DNA from: Rheinheimera pacifica
GTDB taxonomy: Bacteria > Pseudomonadota > Gammaproteobacteria > Enterobacterales > Alteromonadaceae
Length of the DNA stretch: 64,000 bases
Assembly: GCF_024809855.1 (NCBI RefSeq)
Contig: NZ_JANUEM010000003.1
Span: forward strand, 1-64,000
Direction of reading: 5' to 3'
In this document: piece by piece, positions 1 through 8,538 of the stretch
How the letters are laid out: the number at the start of each line of letters is the position of its first letter
Position numbering within the stretch: position 1 is the first letter of the stretch
Notes under the pieces: generated by a model
The model's input: only the letters and a program-made list of their open reading frames with translations
Told to the model about the DNA's origin: nothing
Databases searched by the model: none
Made by a program: the position numbers and the translations under genes

Positions 1-95
1 GCTTTGAATTCTGATGTAAAACGTTGCTTGGACATGGTGCCCTCCTAAAGTTGTATTCTAACCTAAGGAGTGTCTAGTGTTTTAGGGGAAGTCCA
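1..95 (-). mobile_element. End of an IS3-family insertion sequence (5' end of orfA)
   Basis: Read on the minus strand, an ATG at 36-34 opens a frame starting MSKQRFTSEFK, the usual opening of IS3-family OrfA transposase subunits, and it runs off the left window edge. A strong AGGAGG ribosome site lies just upstream (about 43-48). The next 45 bases, up to a TGGACTTCCCC-type end at about 95, look like the terminal inverted repeat. The small exported-protein gene to the right resumes immediately after this, already inside its mature part, so the element appears to have inserted into it or deleted its start. Family assignment comes from the OrfA start and terminal motif only; the rest of the element is outside the window. 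Confidence 0.7.
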
Positions 96-368
96 GATAC
101 CACTGCAAAAATAGATAAAATCCTGATGTTTGAAGGTGGCAATCTTGTATACATCTATCCGGCTGGTGGTGTACAGAATAAACCCGCTTGCCACGGTTCT
201 AACGGTGATTATTTGTCATTTAGTATGGCCCGTCCGATGGCAAAAGAGTATTTGAGTGTGCTTATGATGGCCTTTGCAATGCAAAAAACGGTAAGCTTTA
301 GAACATATCGGGATTGTGTAGATCAGCCTTTCTCCGACACAATTTCGTATTTCACTGTCGTTAATTAA
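96..368 (+). pseudogene. Small exported-protein family, 5'-truncated by IS
   Basis: The frame is open from the IS end and reads the mature part of the array family: a KIDKILMFEGG strand region, a Cys in KPACHG, the helix YLSVLMMAFAMQKTVSF and a second Cys. The signal peptide and start codon are missing, since the IS end lies directly upstream. An internal ATG at 126 could start an 80-residue product, but it would have no export signal. I judge it a truncated, probably inactive copy. Confidence 0.7.
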
Positions 369-405
369 AATATTCTATTCAATATTAATTTATGAGAATT
401 AAATC

Positions 406-720
406 ATGCGTATATTTTTATTAATATTTGCTACTTTATTACAGGCTAGTGTTGTTTTTTCTGCTGATATTAATTGCAAAGGTAAGGTTACCAGATTAAT
501 GGATTACCCACAGTAGTGTAATGGTAACACCACGTCTAGTACTGAAAGCTCTAATCATAAATGTATTTGCCCAACATCGAATAAAGGCGATGGATTGCTA
601 CTGGTGGCGCTCGCTGCAGATAAGATAGTGGACGTTTATATAGATAGCCAAGATAACGCTTTTAGTTGCAATAATTTGCCTAACTATATAAAAGCCAGAT
701 ATATTATAATTAATCCTTAG
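406..720 (+). pseudogene. Small exported-protein family with in-frame TAG stop
   Basis: ATG at 406 starts a clear signal peptide (MRIFLLIFATLLQASVVFSA) and mature start DINCKGKVTRLMDYPQ. A TAG at 514-516 follows. The same frame then continues uninterrupted to a TAG at 718-720, with the family helix GLLLVALAADKIVDVYI and the later Cys. Only one base separates this from an intact gene of 104 codons, so the lesion looks recent. Sequencing error is possible. Stop-codon reassignment is unlikely, because TAG is used as an ordinary terminator elsewhere in the window. Confidence 0.75.
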
Positions 721-810
721 TGAAAAAATCAGAATTTACGTTCATGGCGCCAGAACCGATGGCGTAGTAGGTGTGAAATAATATTCTGTATAAACAGAAA
801 GGAGATGGTA

Positions 811-1167
811 GTGAAATTGTTTTCAAGTTTTGTAGCTGCGGCTGTATTGATTTTTCCAGGAGTCTTGCTCGGTGCTACCGCGAGTGGGAAAATTACTATG
901 ATTCAATTGCCGCTAAATAACGACGTTAATACTGTTTATTTTCAAATAGACCCAACCCCAGAGGCCGTTCCGCAATGGTTTTATTTAAGGTTTGGCACGG
1001 GCGACTCGGCTGGTTGCGCTAAGACAGCTAACGCAGAAAATTTCTCTCGTGCCTACTCAGCATTACTTGCGGCGCATCTGGCAAATAGAAGTATTAATAT
1101 TGTTTACTGCTTAGATAGCAATGGCTATGGGCTTGTCAATCAACATATTGGTGTTGGCAGGGAGTAA
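811..1167 (+). CDS. Small exported protein, array family
   Basis: The product is 118 residues with a signal peptide (MKLFSSFVAAAVLIFPGVLLG). The mature part has the family layout: GKITMIQL strand, a Cys in GCAKT, the helix YSALLAAHLANRSINIVYC carrying the second Cys, and a GLVNQHIGVG end. GTG at 811 is preferred over ATG at 805, because GGAG at 801-804 touches the ATG but lies 6 bases from the GTG. It is likely periplasmic or secreted. Function is unknown; neighbours on both sides are paralogues. Confidence 0.75.
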   Translation: MKLFSSFVAAAVLIFPGVLLGATASGKITMIQLPLNNDVNTVYFQIDPTPEAVPQWFYLRFGTGDSAGCAKTANAENFSRAYSALLAAHLANRSINIVYCLDSNGYGLVNQHIGVGRE

Positions 1168-1262
1168 CCTTAATAACTCAAATGACACAATCCGCTTGAT
1201 ATTTATTTTGATGTTCGTTGTTCAATCGCAATTTATTTCAGTTTTTTTAATTAGGAACGTAA

Positions 1263-1580
1263 ATGGGAAAAATAGCTGCTATGTTACTGATGGTTCTATT
1301 TTCAGGTGCGACTGCTGCCTGGGACGGTCAGGTATATGGAAATATACAAAGTATAGATGTAACCGGCGGTGGTAATTATGGCTTTAGGGTTACATTCGAA
1401 GGTGCACCAACAATATGTGGCAATGCTAATACGTGGGGATTTTTAAATGATACCGATAGTAACTACCAAACCTACGTATCGGTATTGCTGGCCGCTAAAG
1501 CTGCCAAGATGAACGTAACTATATTTACTGTAAGAGATGTAAATGGTTATTGCCATGTTGGGCATGTTAGTATTAATTGA
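1263..1580 (+). CDS. Small exported protein, array family (WDG type, copy 1)
   Basis: This 105-residue protein has a signal peptide ending near GATAA and a mature start WDGQVYGNIQSIDV. It has a Cys in PTICGN, the helix YVSVLLAAKAAKMNVTIF and a Cys in GYCHVG. It is nearly identical over the mature region to the locus at 10342-10652, and the identity continues into the 3' flank, so both belong to a duplicated block. This copy keeps an intact signal peptide; the other does not. Function unknown. Confidence 0.75.
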   Translation: MGKIAAMLLMVLFSGATAAWDGQVYGNIQSIDVTGGGNYGFRVTFEGAPTICGNANTWGFLNDTDSNYQTYVSVLLAAKAAKMNVTIFTVRDVNGYCHVGHVSIN

Positions 1581-1644
1581 TTTACTATCTTTTGAATAGA
1601 AATATGTTGTTGTTATTCGCTGGAAATTTAAAGGGTTAAATAAA

Positions 1645-1976
1645 ATGAAGTGGTGTATCTTTCTGTATTTATTGCATTTTTTAGTACTTTAACATTCGCT
1701 GGTTCTGGTGTTGGAAAAATACAGCGGATAGAGCTGGGACCGATGTATAATGGAAAGGTATTTATTATTGTTGAGGGCGTGATGGAAGGGCAACCAACAT
1801 GCCGCCAGCAAGGTAACTATCACTTCGTATTTGATGCCGAAGCTCCTGGTGGTGCTGCCTTGTTATCTGTAGTGCTAAGTGCACAGGTGGCGCAGAAAAA
1901 CATTCATATATCTGGCTACAATACCTGCAATATTTACAATGGTATTGAAGATTTAAGATGGCTTCGTGTCGAGTAA
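1645..1976 (+). pseudogene. Small exported-protein family, signal-peptide frameshift (copy 1)
   Basis: The gene is almost identical to the intact one at 10717-11049. The ATG at 1645 (MKWCIFLY) is out of frame with the mature part because one T is missing in the run CTGTATTTATT (copy 2 has TTTT). Translation could only resume from a GTG at 1650, which gives a short plausible signal peptide but lies about 15 bases from the AAGGG ribosome site, so expression is probably weak or absent. The mature part GSGVGKIQRIELG to LRWLRVE is otherwise whole. Confidence 0.65.
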
Positions 1977-2013
1977 ATTAAGATTTTCTTATTCATTGAA
2001 GAAAGGATATGTG

Positions 2014-2156
2014 ATGAAAACTCTGAAGCAGGCAAAAAGCAATACGCTATGCTGCTTGCTGCCCAGGCATCTGGCCGTGAGCTAACAGTGCGTGGCATGA
2101 ATACTTGTAACCGTTGGGGCGATGGCGAAGATGTAAACTGGTTACAACTTAGATAA
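2014..2156 (+). pseudogene. 3' fragment of small exported-protein gene
   Basis: This stretch encodes ENSEAGKKQYAMLLAAQ through NWLQLR, matching the last third of the intact gene at 11987-12331. Upstream, a ribosome site and start (GAAAGGATATGTGATG) are fused out of frame to it, apparently at a short GAAAA microhomology. In the second copy of the block about 940 bp lie between the corresponding neighbours, including two further family genes, so this is probably the scar of a deletion. Confidence 0.7.
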
Positions 2157-2169
2157 ACCTATGGATTAG

Positions 2170-2490
2170 ATGATTATGAAAATTACTACTGCTTTATTAA
2201 CGGGTCTATTACTTGGTAGCCCGTTCTGTTTCGCTGAACGTTACTGGCCGGCAGTGCCGCTTAGTGACTGGTCATTGTCATTAAATAATGGCGTTGCGTA
2301 CATTACCTCAGCACAAATGGCAACGCATTGTACTCATTCCAGAGCGCAAATTAATATGTCTGGTACTGAGTTCGATAAAGCTTTATACGCCTATGCGTTA
2401 TCAGCGAAAGCTAAAGGAAAAAAGTTAAAGTACGTAGTTGATAGTGACCACACTACGTGTGTTATTTCTGGCTTGGCGGAAATTGATTGA
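2170..2490 (+). CDS. Small exported protein, array family (RYWPAVPL type, copy 1)
   Basis: This 106-residue protein starts MIMKITTALLTGLLLGSPFCFA (an alternative start is the second ATG at 2176). The mature part begins ERYWPAVPLSDW and contains a Cys in THCTHS, the helix LYAYALSAKAKGKKLKYV and a Cys in TTCVISGL. It is about 95% identical to the gene at 12345-12665. Both copies are intact, which is unusual within this duplicated block. Function unknown. Confidence 0.75.
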   Translation: MIMKITTALLTGLLLGSPFCFAERYWPAVPLSDWSLSLNNGVAYITSAQMATHCTHSRAQINMSGTEFDKALYAYALSAKAKGKKLKYVVDSDHTTCVISGLAEID

Positions 2491-2511
2491 TATTTTGTAC
2501 TAGGGAATAAT

Positions 2512-2847
2512 ATGAATTTTACACGCAAGGCATTTTTCGCATTTGTGTTATCCACTGCATTTTTTCCAGAATCCGTGTTTGCTACCATAAACAGCGGATG
2601 GACAAAAATCCGTTATATCTACCCGACAGGTACGGGGATGTTATTTGTTACAGAGTACAAGAACACTGAACTAAGTACCTGCGATGGTGGTTCCCGATTT
2701 TTATTGAACATCAATCATCCAGACTATCCAACACAAGTGTCTGCACTGATTGCGGCATTTATCGCACAAAAAGATGTTAATTTGTTTATAGTAGAACAAC
2801 CACCGGCTTGTCATGCTCTAGTTGACAGATTTATGGTGGGTAGGTGA
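2512..2847 (+). CDS. Small exported protein, array family (SCDGG type)
   Basis: The product has 111 residues and a signal peptide ending ESVFA. The mature part has WTKIRYIYPTG, LSTCDGGSRF with the mid Cys, the helix VSALIAAFIAQKDVNLFIV and a Cys in PACHALV. The AGGGA ribosome site is well spaced. Its closest relative is the gene at 23138-23461, which shares the LS-x-CDGG and LIAAF-x-AQK motifs. The position-matched copy in the duplicated block (12688-12873) has lost its start codon and decayed. Function unknown. Confidence 0.75.
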   Translation: MNFTRKAFFAFVLSTAFFPESVFATINSGWTKIRYIYPTGTGMLFVTEYKNTELSTCDGGSRFLLNINHPDYPTQVSALIAAFIAQKDVNLFIVEQPPACHALVDRFMVGR

Positions 2848-2949
2848 TGGAAGCTCAAAAAATTTACTCAGTAAAGTGTATTGAACACTGCACATTAATG
2901 AAAAAAATATTCTGTAATGTAAGAATTCTTAACCAGTTTAACCTTAATG

Positions 2950-3079
2950 TTTTTATTGAAAAAATAAATTTCGAAAGTAAAATCTGCAATCTTTTTTCTA
3001 TTTATTTGCACTGGGGCTTGCCCTCTTTTAAGTAATAACTATTTGTATAAATTATAACCGGCTCTGAAAGGATTAGCCC
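2950..3079 (+). promoter_or_regulatory. Conserved upstream region of RHS leader genes (copy 1)
   Basis: These 130 bases match 12862-12997 closely, including GCTTGCCCTCTTTTAAGTAA, TATAAATTATAACCGGCTCT and the ribosome site AAAGGATTAGCCC before the ATG. The match covers non-coding DNA and ends inside the leader codons. It therefore probably carries the promoter and leader RNA shared by the two RHS genes. TATAAA/TATAAC look like -10 elements, but I cannot fix a -35 at the right spacing. Confidence 0.55.
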
Positions 3080-3604
3080 ATGCGTGCTGTTTTTCGTTAC
3101 TTACTATTTTTTTTTCTTGTGGTAGCTGCCACTGCAACAAAAGCTAATACTGGGGAGTATCTGGTTTACAGTGATCCGTCGGGTAATATTTATCTGCAAG
3201 CGCCAAAGCAGTTTGTATTAATCCATGGCGAAGTGGCAGTGCCGCTGTTAATTACCCCCAAGAATGGCCTGTTAAAGTTGGCTAAATCAGATAGCAGTTG
3301 GCAGCTGACAGTATTAACGCCAGCGCAATGGCAGTTGCTGCAACTGACACCAGGCAGCGCCATAGTGAAAAGTATTGGTTATGCCGATTTTGACGGTGAT
3401 GGTTTGGCAGATATCCGGCTTATATTCAACAATGGCCAACCTGCTATTACAGTGACCGGCTTAACTACGATTGTAAAAATTATAACGCCTGTGGTTACCT
3501 ATTTACACACCGACGTGTTGGGTTCAGTTATTGCTGAGTCTGATGGCAGCGGTAATATAATTAAAAAGACAGATTATAAGCCTTTTGGTGATGTTAATAA
3601 GTAA
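3080..3604 (+). CDS. RHS leader-tail remnant protein (internally deleted RHS gene)
   Basis: This 174-residue frame begins with a signal peptide and a leader domain closely related to the first ~137 residues of RHS2 (shared YSD-x-x-GNIYL, FVLIHGEV, DFDGDG). It then jumps, around residue 140, to LHTDVLGSVIAESDGSG and DYKPFGD, the sequence found near the end of RHS cores, and stops. I read it as an RHS gene whose whole barrel and toxin part were deleted in frame, leaving a leader fused to a tail. It is a whole open frame with a good ribosome site and may still be expressed. It lies 46 bases before RHS1. Confidence 0.6.
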   Translation: MRAVFRYLLFFFLVVAATATKANTGEYLVYSDPSGNIYLQAPKQFVLIHGEVAVPLLITPKNGLLKLAKSDSSWQLTVLTPAQWQLLQLTPGSAIVKSIGYADFDGDGLADIRLIFNNGQPAITVTGLTTIVKIITPVVTYLHTDVLGSVIAESDGSGNIIKKTDYKPFGDVNK

Positions 3605-3650
3605 TCTTCATCTCTATTGTTAATTTATTTCTCTTCATGTGGAGTGTTTA

Positions 3651-6600
3651 ATGGCTTTCCTCTCATTATATTTTATAATAGTTCTAAATTATATTTATTG
3701 TTGTTTTAGGTGTTTTTTAACATTTAATTCATTGATCGTGTTATTCATTATTTTAAATTTTTCTTCAACTGCTTTAGCAAATCAAGGTCTATCTTTACTA
3801 GAACACAGCAAAGCCAGATTAATTAATGTTGATGGTTTAAAAATTGAATCATTTGAAGGCTTTGGAGATGAAGTCGACATCGCTACTGGGGATGTCAGTT
3901 TTAGTGCGATTGATATTAGTATCCCTGGCAATAGCGAATTAAAAGTTGAGTTTCGTCGAAAAATGCCGACTATTTCTACTTATTTATCCGCTGTTTCTCC
4001 TAATCACGATTTAGGTGAGTGGAGAATCGATCTACCATATGTTACGACCAGAGTAATATATGACGAAAAAGATAAAAGGTTTAGAGGGAAATGGGGTAGT
4101 GGTAATGAATGTCGTGGGCGTTTGCAACCTGGGTATGATAGAAGACCTGATGATTATATTGAGCTCTGGGACTATTGGCATGGAGTTTATCTCAACGTAC
4201 CTGGAGAAACAGCAGAGCATATTTTAGATAATACTGGTCATCTTGTAGCACGTAATTACGCCGAGAAAATTACTAAGGGTGGCTGGCTTGTTCGATGTGA
4301 GGACAATGTAACCGGCGGAGAGAGTTATGTTGTTACATCTCCATCGGGAATTACCTATACATTCTCACAGAAAAAATTTGAATTTTATCGAACTGTTAGC
4401 CGAGCTCTTGAAGATGGTGGTGGTTGGCCTGATACAGCTAAGGTGTTTAATGCCTATTTGTTAGTTTCTCGTGTGGAAGACCGTTTTGGTAATTATGTTA
4501 TCTATAATTATGAAGGCGATAAACTAGGTTCTATAGCATCTAATGATGGAAGAATAATAACGATAAAATATAATGAAAATGGCAAGGTGAAGACAGTTTC
4601 GTCGAGCGAGCAGTCGTTTGGTTATGAGTATGATTATAAGTTTGATATTCATGGGAAAGTTAGCTCGTCCTATTTAACTAAGGTGGTTTTGCCAGACCAA
4701 ACATATTGGAGTTATGATTTAAAAGCTATCGCTAATGCATATTTGGTGCCATTGCCATATCACATGCGTTACAGCTGCACGAACTTTACTGATGAATCTG
4801 ATAGTAAGTTAATCTCAGGAAATATTAAATCGCCAACCGGAGCTGAAAGTACATTAAATTTTAGGCCAAGGCGATTTATGCTTGAGGGTAGTATGCATGA
4901 TGGTATTTCATATGGTGAAGATCTCTGTCAAGTTCAATACTCCCTGACAGACCGAGTGGTTAAGTATGCAGGTGGTCAAGAGTCAAGTAGGTGGCGTTAT
5001 GAATATACACAGAATAAATCAATGGACGCAAATGGTAGTCGACTACCACCTAATATTACAAACCGTGATCATAAATGGACAACTGTTCATGATATGGATG
5101 GTGCAAAACAGATATATTATTTTAACCGTGTTATAACTAGTCCTAAAGAAGGTAAGCTTGAGGCGTTAGAAAGATATAGCAAAGAAGGTAGACTGCTTGA
5201 TAGGGTTATCAACTCCTATAAAATTGGAGAAGTTGTAGGGGATGCCGATCTAACAGACTATTATTCTTATCATGTTGTAGAGGTGACTGCAAATACAAAC
5301 TTGATTCATAAGTTGAGTTATATTGATCATGTTTCAATAGAGGTTTTCGGTGCTAGTGGGGATGCTACGAAATATAATAGTTATTATAGTGATTTTAACA
5401 TTTACGGCGTGCCTGCTAAGGCTAATTTTTATAAAAATTCAGATGAAGTAAAATATTTTAGGTTATCATATTATCATGATACAAAAAACTGGGTTCTTAA
5501 TCTGCCTACCAAGACAGAGGTATCAGATGATGGTAGTAAGTGGAGCACTGTAGATTCACAAACTTACTACACCAGTGACCACACAGCGAAATCTCTGCCT
5601 TATCAACAATATCGTTTTGGACAGTTACAAGACACAAAGACCTATTACAGTGATGGTAGTCTTTACCAACAAAGGTTTAATGTTGCTAACCGCTGGGTAG
5701 AGTTCCGTGATTATAAACGTGGAAAGCCGCAGCTGATTAAGATGCCGAACCGTTATACTGCCAGCTGTACTAACTCGGCTAGCTGTTATATCAGCGCCAG
5801 CCAAGCAATCAATGATGATGGTACCGTCGCGCAGGCAACTGATTTCAATGGTAACCGTACTGACTATCAGTATGACACCATGCGCCGCTTAACTGACATT
5901 ATCCCGGCTGACACCCGCTGGAGCCCTACGACAATTAGCTATGCAACATCCGACGGTTATTTTACGCAGACGATTACACGTGGGAACTTCCGCAAAAAGA
6001 TACAATATGACGGTTTACTACGCCCGGTACTAAGCGAAGAATGGGATAGCAGTAACGCGTCGGCTACACGCCGTTATACCGCGCAACGTTTCAATGCTTA
6101 TAACCAGCCGGAATTTATCTCTTACCCCAGTACCAGCAGTGCAGAAAGCCAGGGTACAGCATTTGAATATGACGGCCTGCAGCGCTTAATACGGCAATAC
6201 AGTACGGTAGATAACAAAGGGATGGATTACGCCTACCTGGCGGGTAACCAGATACGCACCACTGACGCTCGTGGTAACAGCACCATTACTACCTATCGTG
6301 CTTTTGGCAGCCCAAGCCAGGATTTACCTACTAAAATTGAACAACCGCATGGCGTAACCACCGATATAAATTACAACTTGTTCGATAATATTATTACCAT
6401 TAGCCAAGGCAGCATTACAGAAAGCCGGCGCTATAACGCTCAGCAGCAACTATGTCGTCTGGTGCGGCCAGATATCGGTCACACTGCATATAGCTATAAT
6501 GCATTAGGTCAGCCGGTGTGGATAGCGCAGGGTGCCTCCGGTGGTGCTACGGCCTGTAATGAAGCTTCAGTCACCGCAGCCCAAAAAGTCAGTTACGGTT

Positions 6601-8300
6601 ATGATAACCTCGGGTCACTGCGCATAATAAATTACCCGGACAACACGCCGGATAAAACCTACACCTATGACAATCAGGGTAATATTACTGCCCTGGCTGC
6701 TGGCACGGCGATATGGGACTACACGTACAACAGCGCTAATCTGATGGAAACAGAGGTTTTGACTCTTAATAATATTAGCTGGATAACAGACCCAACGTAC
6801 AACGCCATGGGCCATGTCAGTAGTATAACTTACCCGTCAGGCAAAAACGTAAGCTACGCGCCAAATGCATTGGGCCAGCCGACCCGGGTGGGTAGCTATG
6901 CAACGGCAGCCAGCTACTATGCCAATGGCCAGCTAAAAGGCTTCACTTATGGTAATGGCTTAAGCTTCAGCCAGTTACTGGATACGCAGCAAAGGCCAGA
7001 ATATCAAACGGTAAAACGCAGCAGTAGCAATGTGCTGGATTATCGCTACCAGTATGACAACAACCATAATATCAATACGATAAGCGACCTTATCACCCCA
7101 GCGAAAAACATCAGCCTGACTTACGATGACTTAGACCGGTTAGACACGGCAGAAGGCTTTTGGGGCAGTGGCAGTTTTGATTATGACAGTATAGGTAATA
7201 TTACCAAAAAGACCCTAGGCAGCCAGAGCCTGACGTATGCCTACAATATCAACAATCGCTTAACCGGTATTAGTGGTAGTGTCAGCAGGACTTTTGCTTA
7301 CGATAGTCGCGGTAATGTAACCAACAATGGCCAGCGCGCGTTTAGTTTTAACCTGGCTAATCAGCTGATTACCTCCGGCACTAACAGTTATCAGTACGAC
7401 GGCTACAACCGCAGAGTTAAAAAGGTAAGTAACGGTAAAACCCAGTACAGCCTGTACAACGCAGCAGGTCAATTGCTGATGACCGACGGCGATAATGGCC
7501 CGACGGAATACTTCCATTTGGGTACTAAGTTAATCGCCAAAGAAAGCCAGGTGCTGACCAGTGAAGACACCCCAGGCTATACCGGACATCTGGAAGATGA
7601 CGATCTGCAGTTAACCTATATGCAGCAGCGGTATTATGACCCAGTCATAGGTCGTTTCTACAGTAATGATCCAGTCGACTTTATGGGGCATATGCAGCGT
7701 GGCAACCCGACGATGGGGTTTAATCGGTATGCATATGCGAATAATAATCCGTACAAATATACAGATCCTGATGGCCAATTTATAAATTTTGCAGTCGGAT
7801 TTATAGTTGGAGCTGGTATTGAAGCGGCTGTTCAGTATGCGACAACTGGAAGTATTGATACTAAAAGTGTTCTTATTGCAGGAGCTGTTGGCTCTTTAAC
7901 TGGTGGCGTTGGCGCGAGCTTGGCAAATAATGCAGCGAAAGGTGCGATTTCTTCTGCCAGGGCTATTAGCACAACTGCTGCAACAGGGGGAACAGCGAAT
8001 GCTGCGGGTACTGTTGTATCCAATGCCATAGATGGCGAGGTGACTTCATTCTCTGAAGTCGGTGTTGCTGCGGCAGCTGGCGCAATTGGTGCTGGAGTTG
8101 GTGCAAAGCTTTCAAACTCTGTGGCATCGACCCTTGAAAAAGGGTTTGGTGGATTAAATTCATCAATTACGAATACAACTCGAAGCTCAATGGTTGGTAA
8201 TACTCAGGCTGCAGCAACGACCTCTGGTTTTACTGAAGCAGGAAAATTGACTGTTGATGTGGTAACGAATGTGGCTCAAAAAGAAATAGACAAACAATGA
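3651..8300 (+). CDS. RHS1: exported RHS/YD-repeat polymorphic toxin
   Basis: The protein has 1549 residues from ATG 3651, chosen because GGAG at 3641-3644 is 6 bases upstream; GTG 3639 has no ribosome site. A long hydrophobic N-terminus (to about 43, ending STALA) suggests Sec export. Next come a DIATGDVSF/DISIPGNSEL RHS N-terminal region and many YD repeats (about 600-1320). The core ends with RYYDPVIGRF and ANNNPYKYTDPDGQ (about 1325-1372). The last ~177 residues are a variable Gly/Ala-rich tail with hydrophobic stretches and no enzyme motif I recognise; it may insert into membranes. RHS barrels enclose and release a C-terminal toxin. No PAAR domain or type VI gene is nearby. The ends are AT-rich and the core GC-richer, so the gene looks mosaic. 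Confidence 0.85.
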   Translation: MAFLSLYFIIVLNYIYCCFRCFLTFNSLIVLFIILNFSSTALANQGLSLLEHSKARLINVDGLKIESFEGFGDEVDIATGDVSFSAIDISIPGNSELKVEFRRKMPTISTYLSAVSPNHDLGEWRIDLPYVTTRVIYDEKDKRFRGKWGSGNECRGRLQPGYDRRPDDYIELWDYWHGVYLNVPGETAEHILDNTGHLVARNYAEKITKGGWLVRCEDNVTGGESYVVTSPSGITYTFSQKKFEFYRTVSRALEDGGGWPDTAKVFNAYLLVSRVEDRFGNYVIYNYEGDKLGSIASNDGRIITIKYNENGKVKTVSSSEQSFGYEYDYKFDIHGKVSSSYLTKVVLPDQTYWSYDLKAIANAYLVPLPYHMRYSCTNFTDESDSKLISGNIKSPTGAESTLNFRPRRFMLEGSMHDGISYGEDLCQVQYSLTDRVVKYAGGQESSRWRYEYTQNKSMDANGSRLPPNITNRDHKWTTVHDMDGAKQIYYFNRVITSPKEGKLEALERYSKEGRLLDRVINSYKIGEVVGDADLTDYYSYHVVEVTANTNLIHKLSYIDHVSIEVFGASGDATKYNSYYSDFNIYGVPAKANFYKNSDEVKYFRLSYYHDTKNWVLNLPTKTEVSDDGSKWSTVDSQTYYTSDHTAKSLPYQQYRFGQLQDTKTYYSDGSLYQQRFNVANRWVEFRDYKRGKPQLIKMPNRYTASCTNSASCYISASQAINDDGTVAQATDFNGNRTDYQYDTMRRLTDIIPADTRWSPTTISYATSDGYFTQTITRGNFRKKIQYDGLLRPVLSEEWDSSNASATRRYTAQRFNAYNQPEFISYPSTSSAESQGTAFEYDGLQRLIRQYSTVDNKGMDYAYLAGNQIRTTDARGNSTITTYRAFGSPSQDLPTKIEQPHGVTTDINYNLFDNIITISQGSITESRRYNAQQQLCRLVRPDIGHTAYSYNALGQPVWIAQGASGGATACNEASVTAAQKVSYGYDNLGSLRIINYPDNTPDKTYTYDNQGNITALAAGTAIWDYTYNSANLMETEVLTLNNISWITDPTYNAMGHVSSITYPSGKNVSYAPNALGQPTRVGSYATAASYYANGQLKGFTYGNGLSFSQLLDTQQRPEYQTVKRSSSNVLDYRYQYDNNHNINTISDLITPAKNISLTYDDLDRLDTAEGFWGSGSFDYDSIGNITKKTLGSQSLTYAYNINNRLTGISGSVSRTFAYDSRGNVTNNGQRAFSFNLANQLITSGTNSYQYDGYNRRVKKVSNGKTQYSLYNAAGQLLMTDGDNGPTEYFHLGTKLIAKESQVLTSEDTPGYTGHLEDDDLQLTYMQQRYYDPVIGRFYSNDPVDFMGHMQRGNPTMGFNRYAYANNNPYKYTDPDGQFINFAVGFIVGAGIEAAVQYATTGSIDTKSVLIAGAVGSLTGGVGASLANNAAKGAISSARAISTTAATGGTANAAGTVVSNAIDGEVTSFSEVGVAAAAGAIGAGVGAKLSNSVASTLEKGFGGLNSSITNTTRSSMVGNTQAAATTSGFTEAGKLTVDVVTNVAQKEIDKQ

Positions 8301-8497
8301 TGAATTTTAGCTATAAAACCATCTACTTTATAAAGTTAGAAATAGTATATTTCTTACTGTCCTCGTTCATCGGTGGTATCAAAGCCTTTGAATATGGTTT
8401 ACTTAAAGGATTTGAAGTATTTGTATATGTTTTTGTTTTTATGCAGCTTGTCATATTAGTTACAAACTTTAGGTTGATATTTAAGAAAGATAACTAA
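8297..8497 (+). CDS. Putative RHS1 immunity protein (two-TM)
   Basis: This 66-residue protein starts at ATG 8297, overlapping the RHS1 stop (ATGA); a second ATG at 8300 is also possible. It has two hydrophobic segments (about 10-30 and 38-60), so it should be an inner-membrane protein. Tight coupling to the 3' end of an RHS toxin is the usual place for the cognate immunity gene. A membrane immunity protein would fit a membrane-acting toxin tail. No family recognised; the role is inferred from position. Confidence 0.6.
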   Translation: MMNFSYKTIYFIKLEIVYFLLSSFIGGIKAFEYGLLKGFEVFVYVFVFMQLVILVTNFRLIFKKDN

Positions 8498-8538
8498 TCG
8501 TCTCTCGCAGCAATTGCAAGATACTTCCCTGTCTTAGG

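Noticed and set aside
514-516. TAG as recoded sense codon (for example pyrrolysine)
   Set aside because: TAG ends ordinary genes elsewhere in the window, there is no local recoding signal, and neighbouring family genes show plain decay.
2844-3035. 63-residue open frame before the RHS leader gene
   Set aside because: It runs into the conserved non-coding upstream region, which is AT-rich and shared with copy 2, where the frame is not kept.
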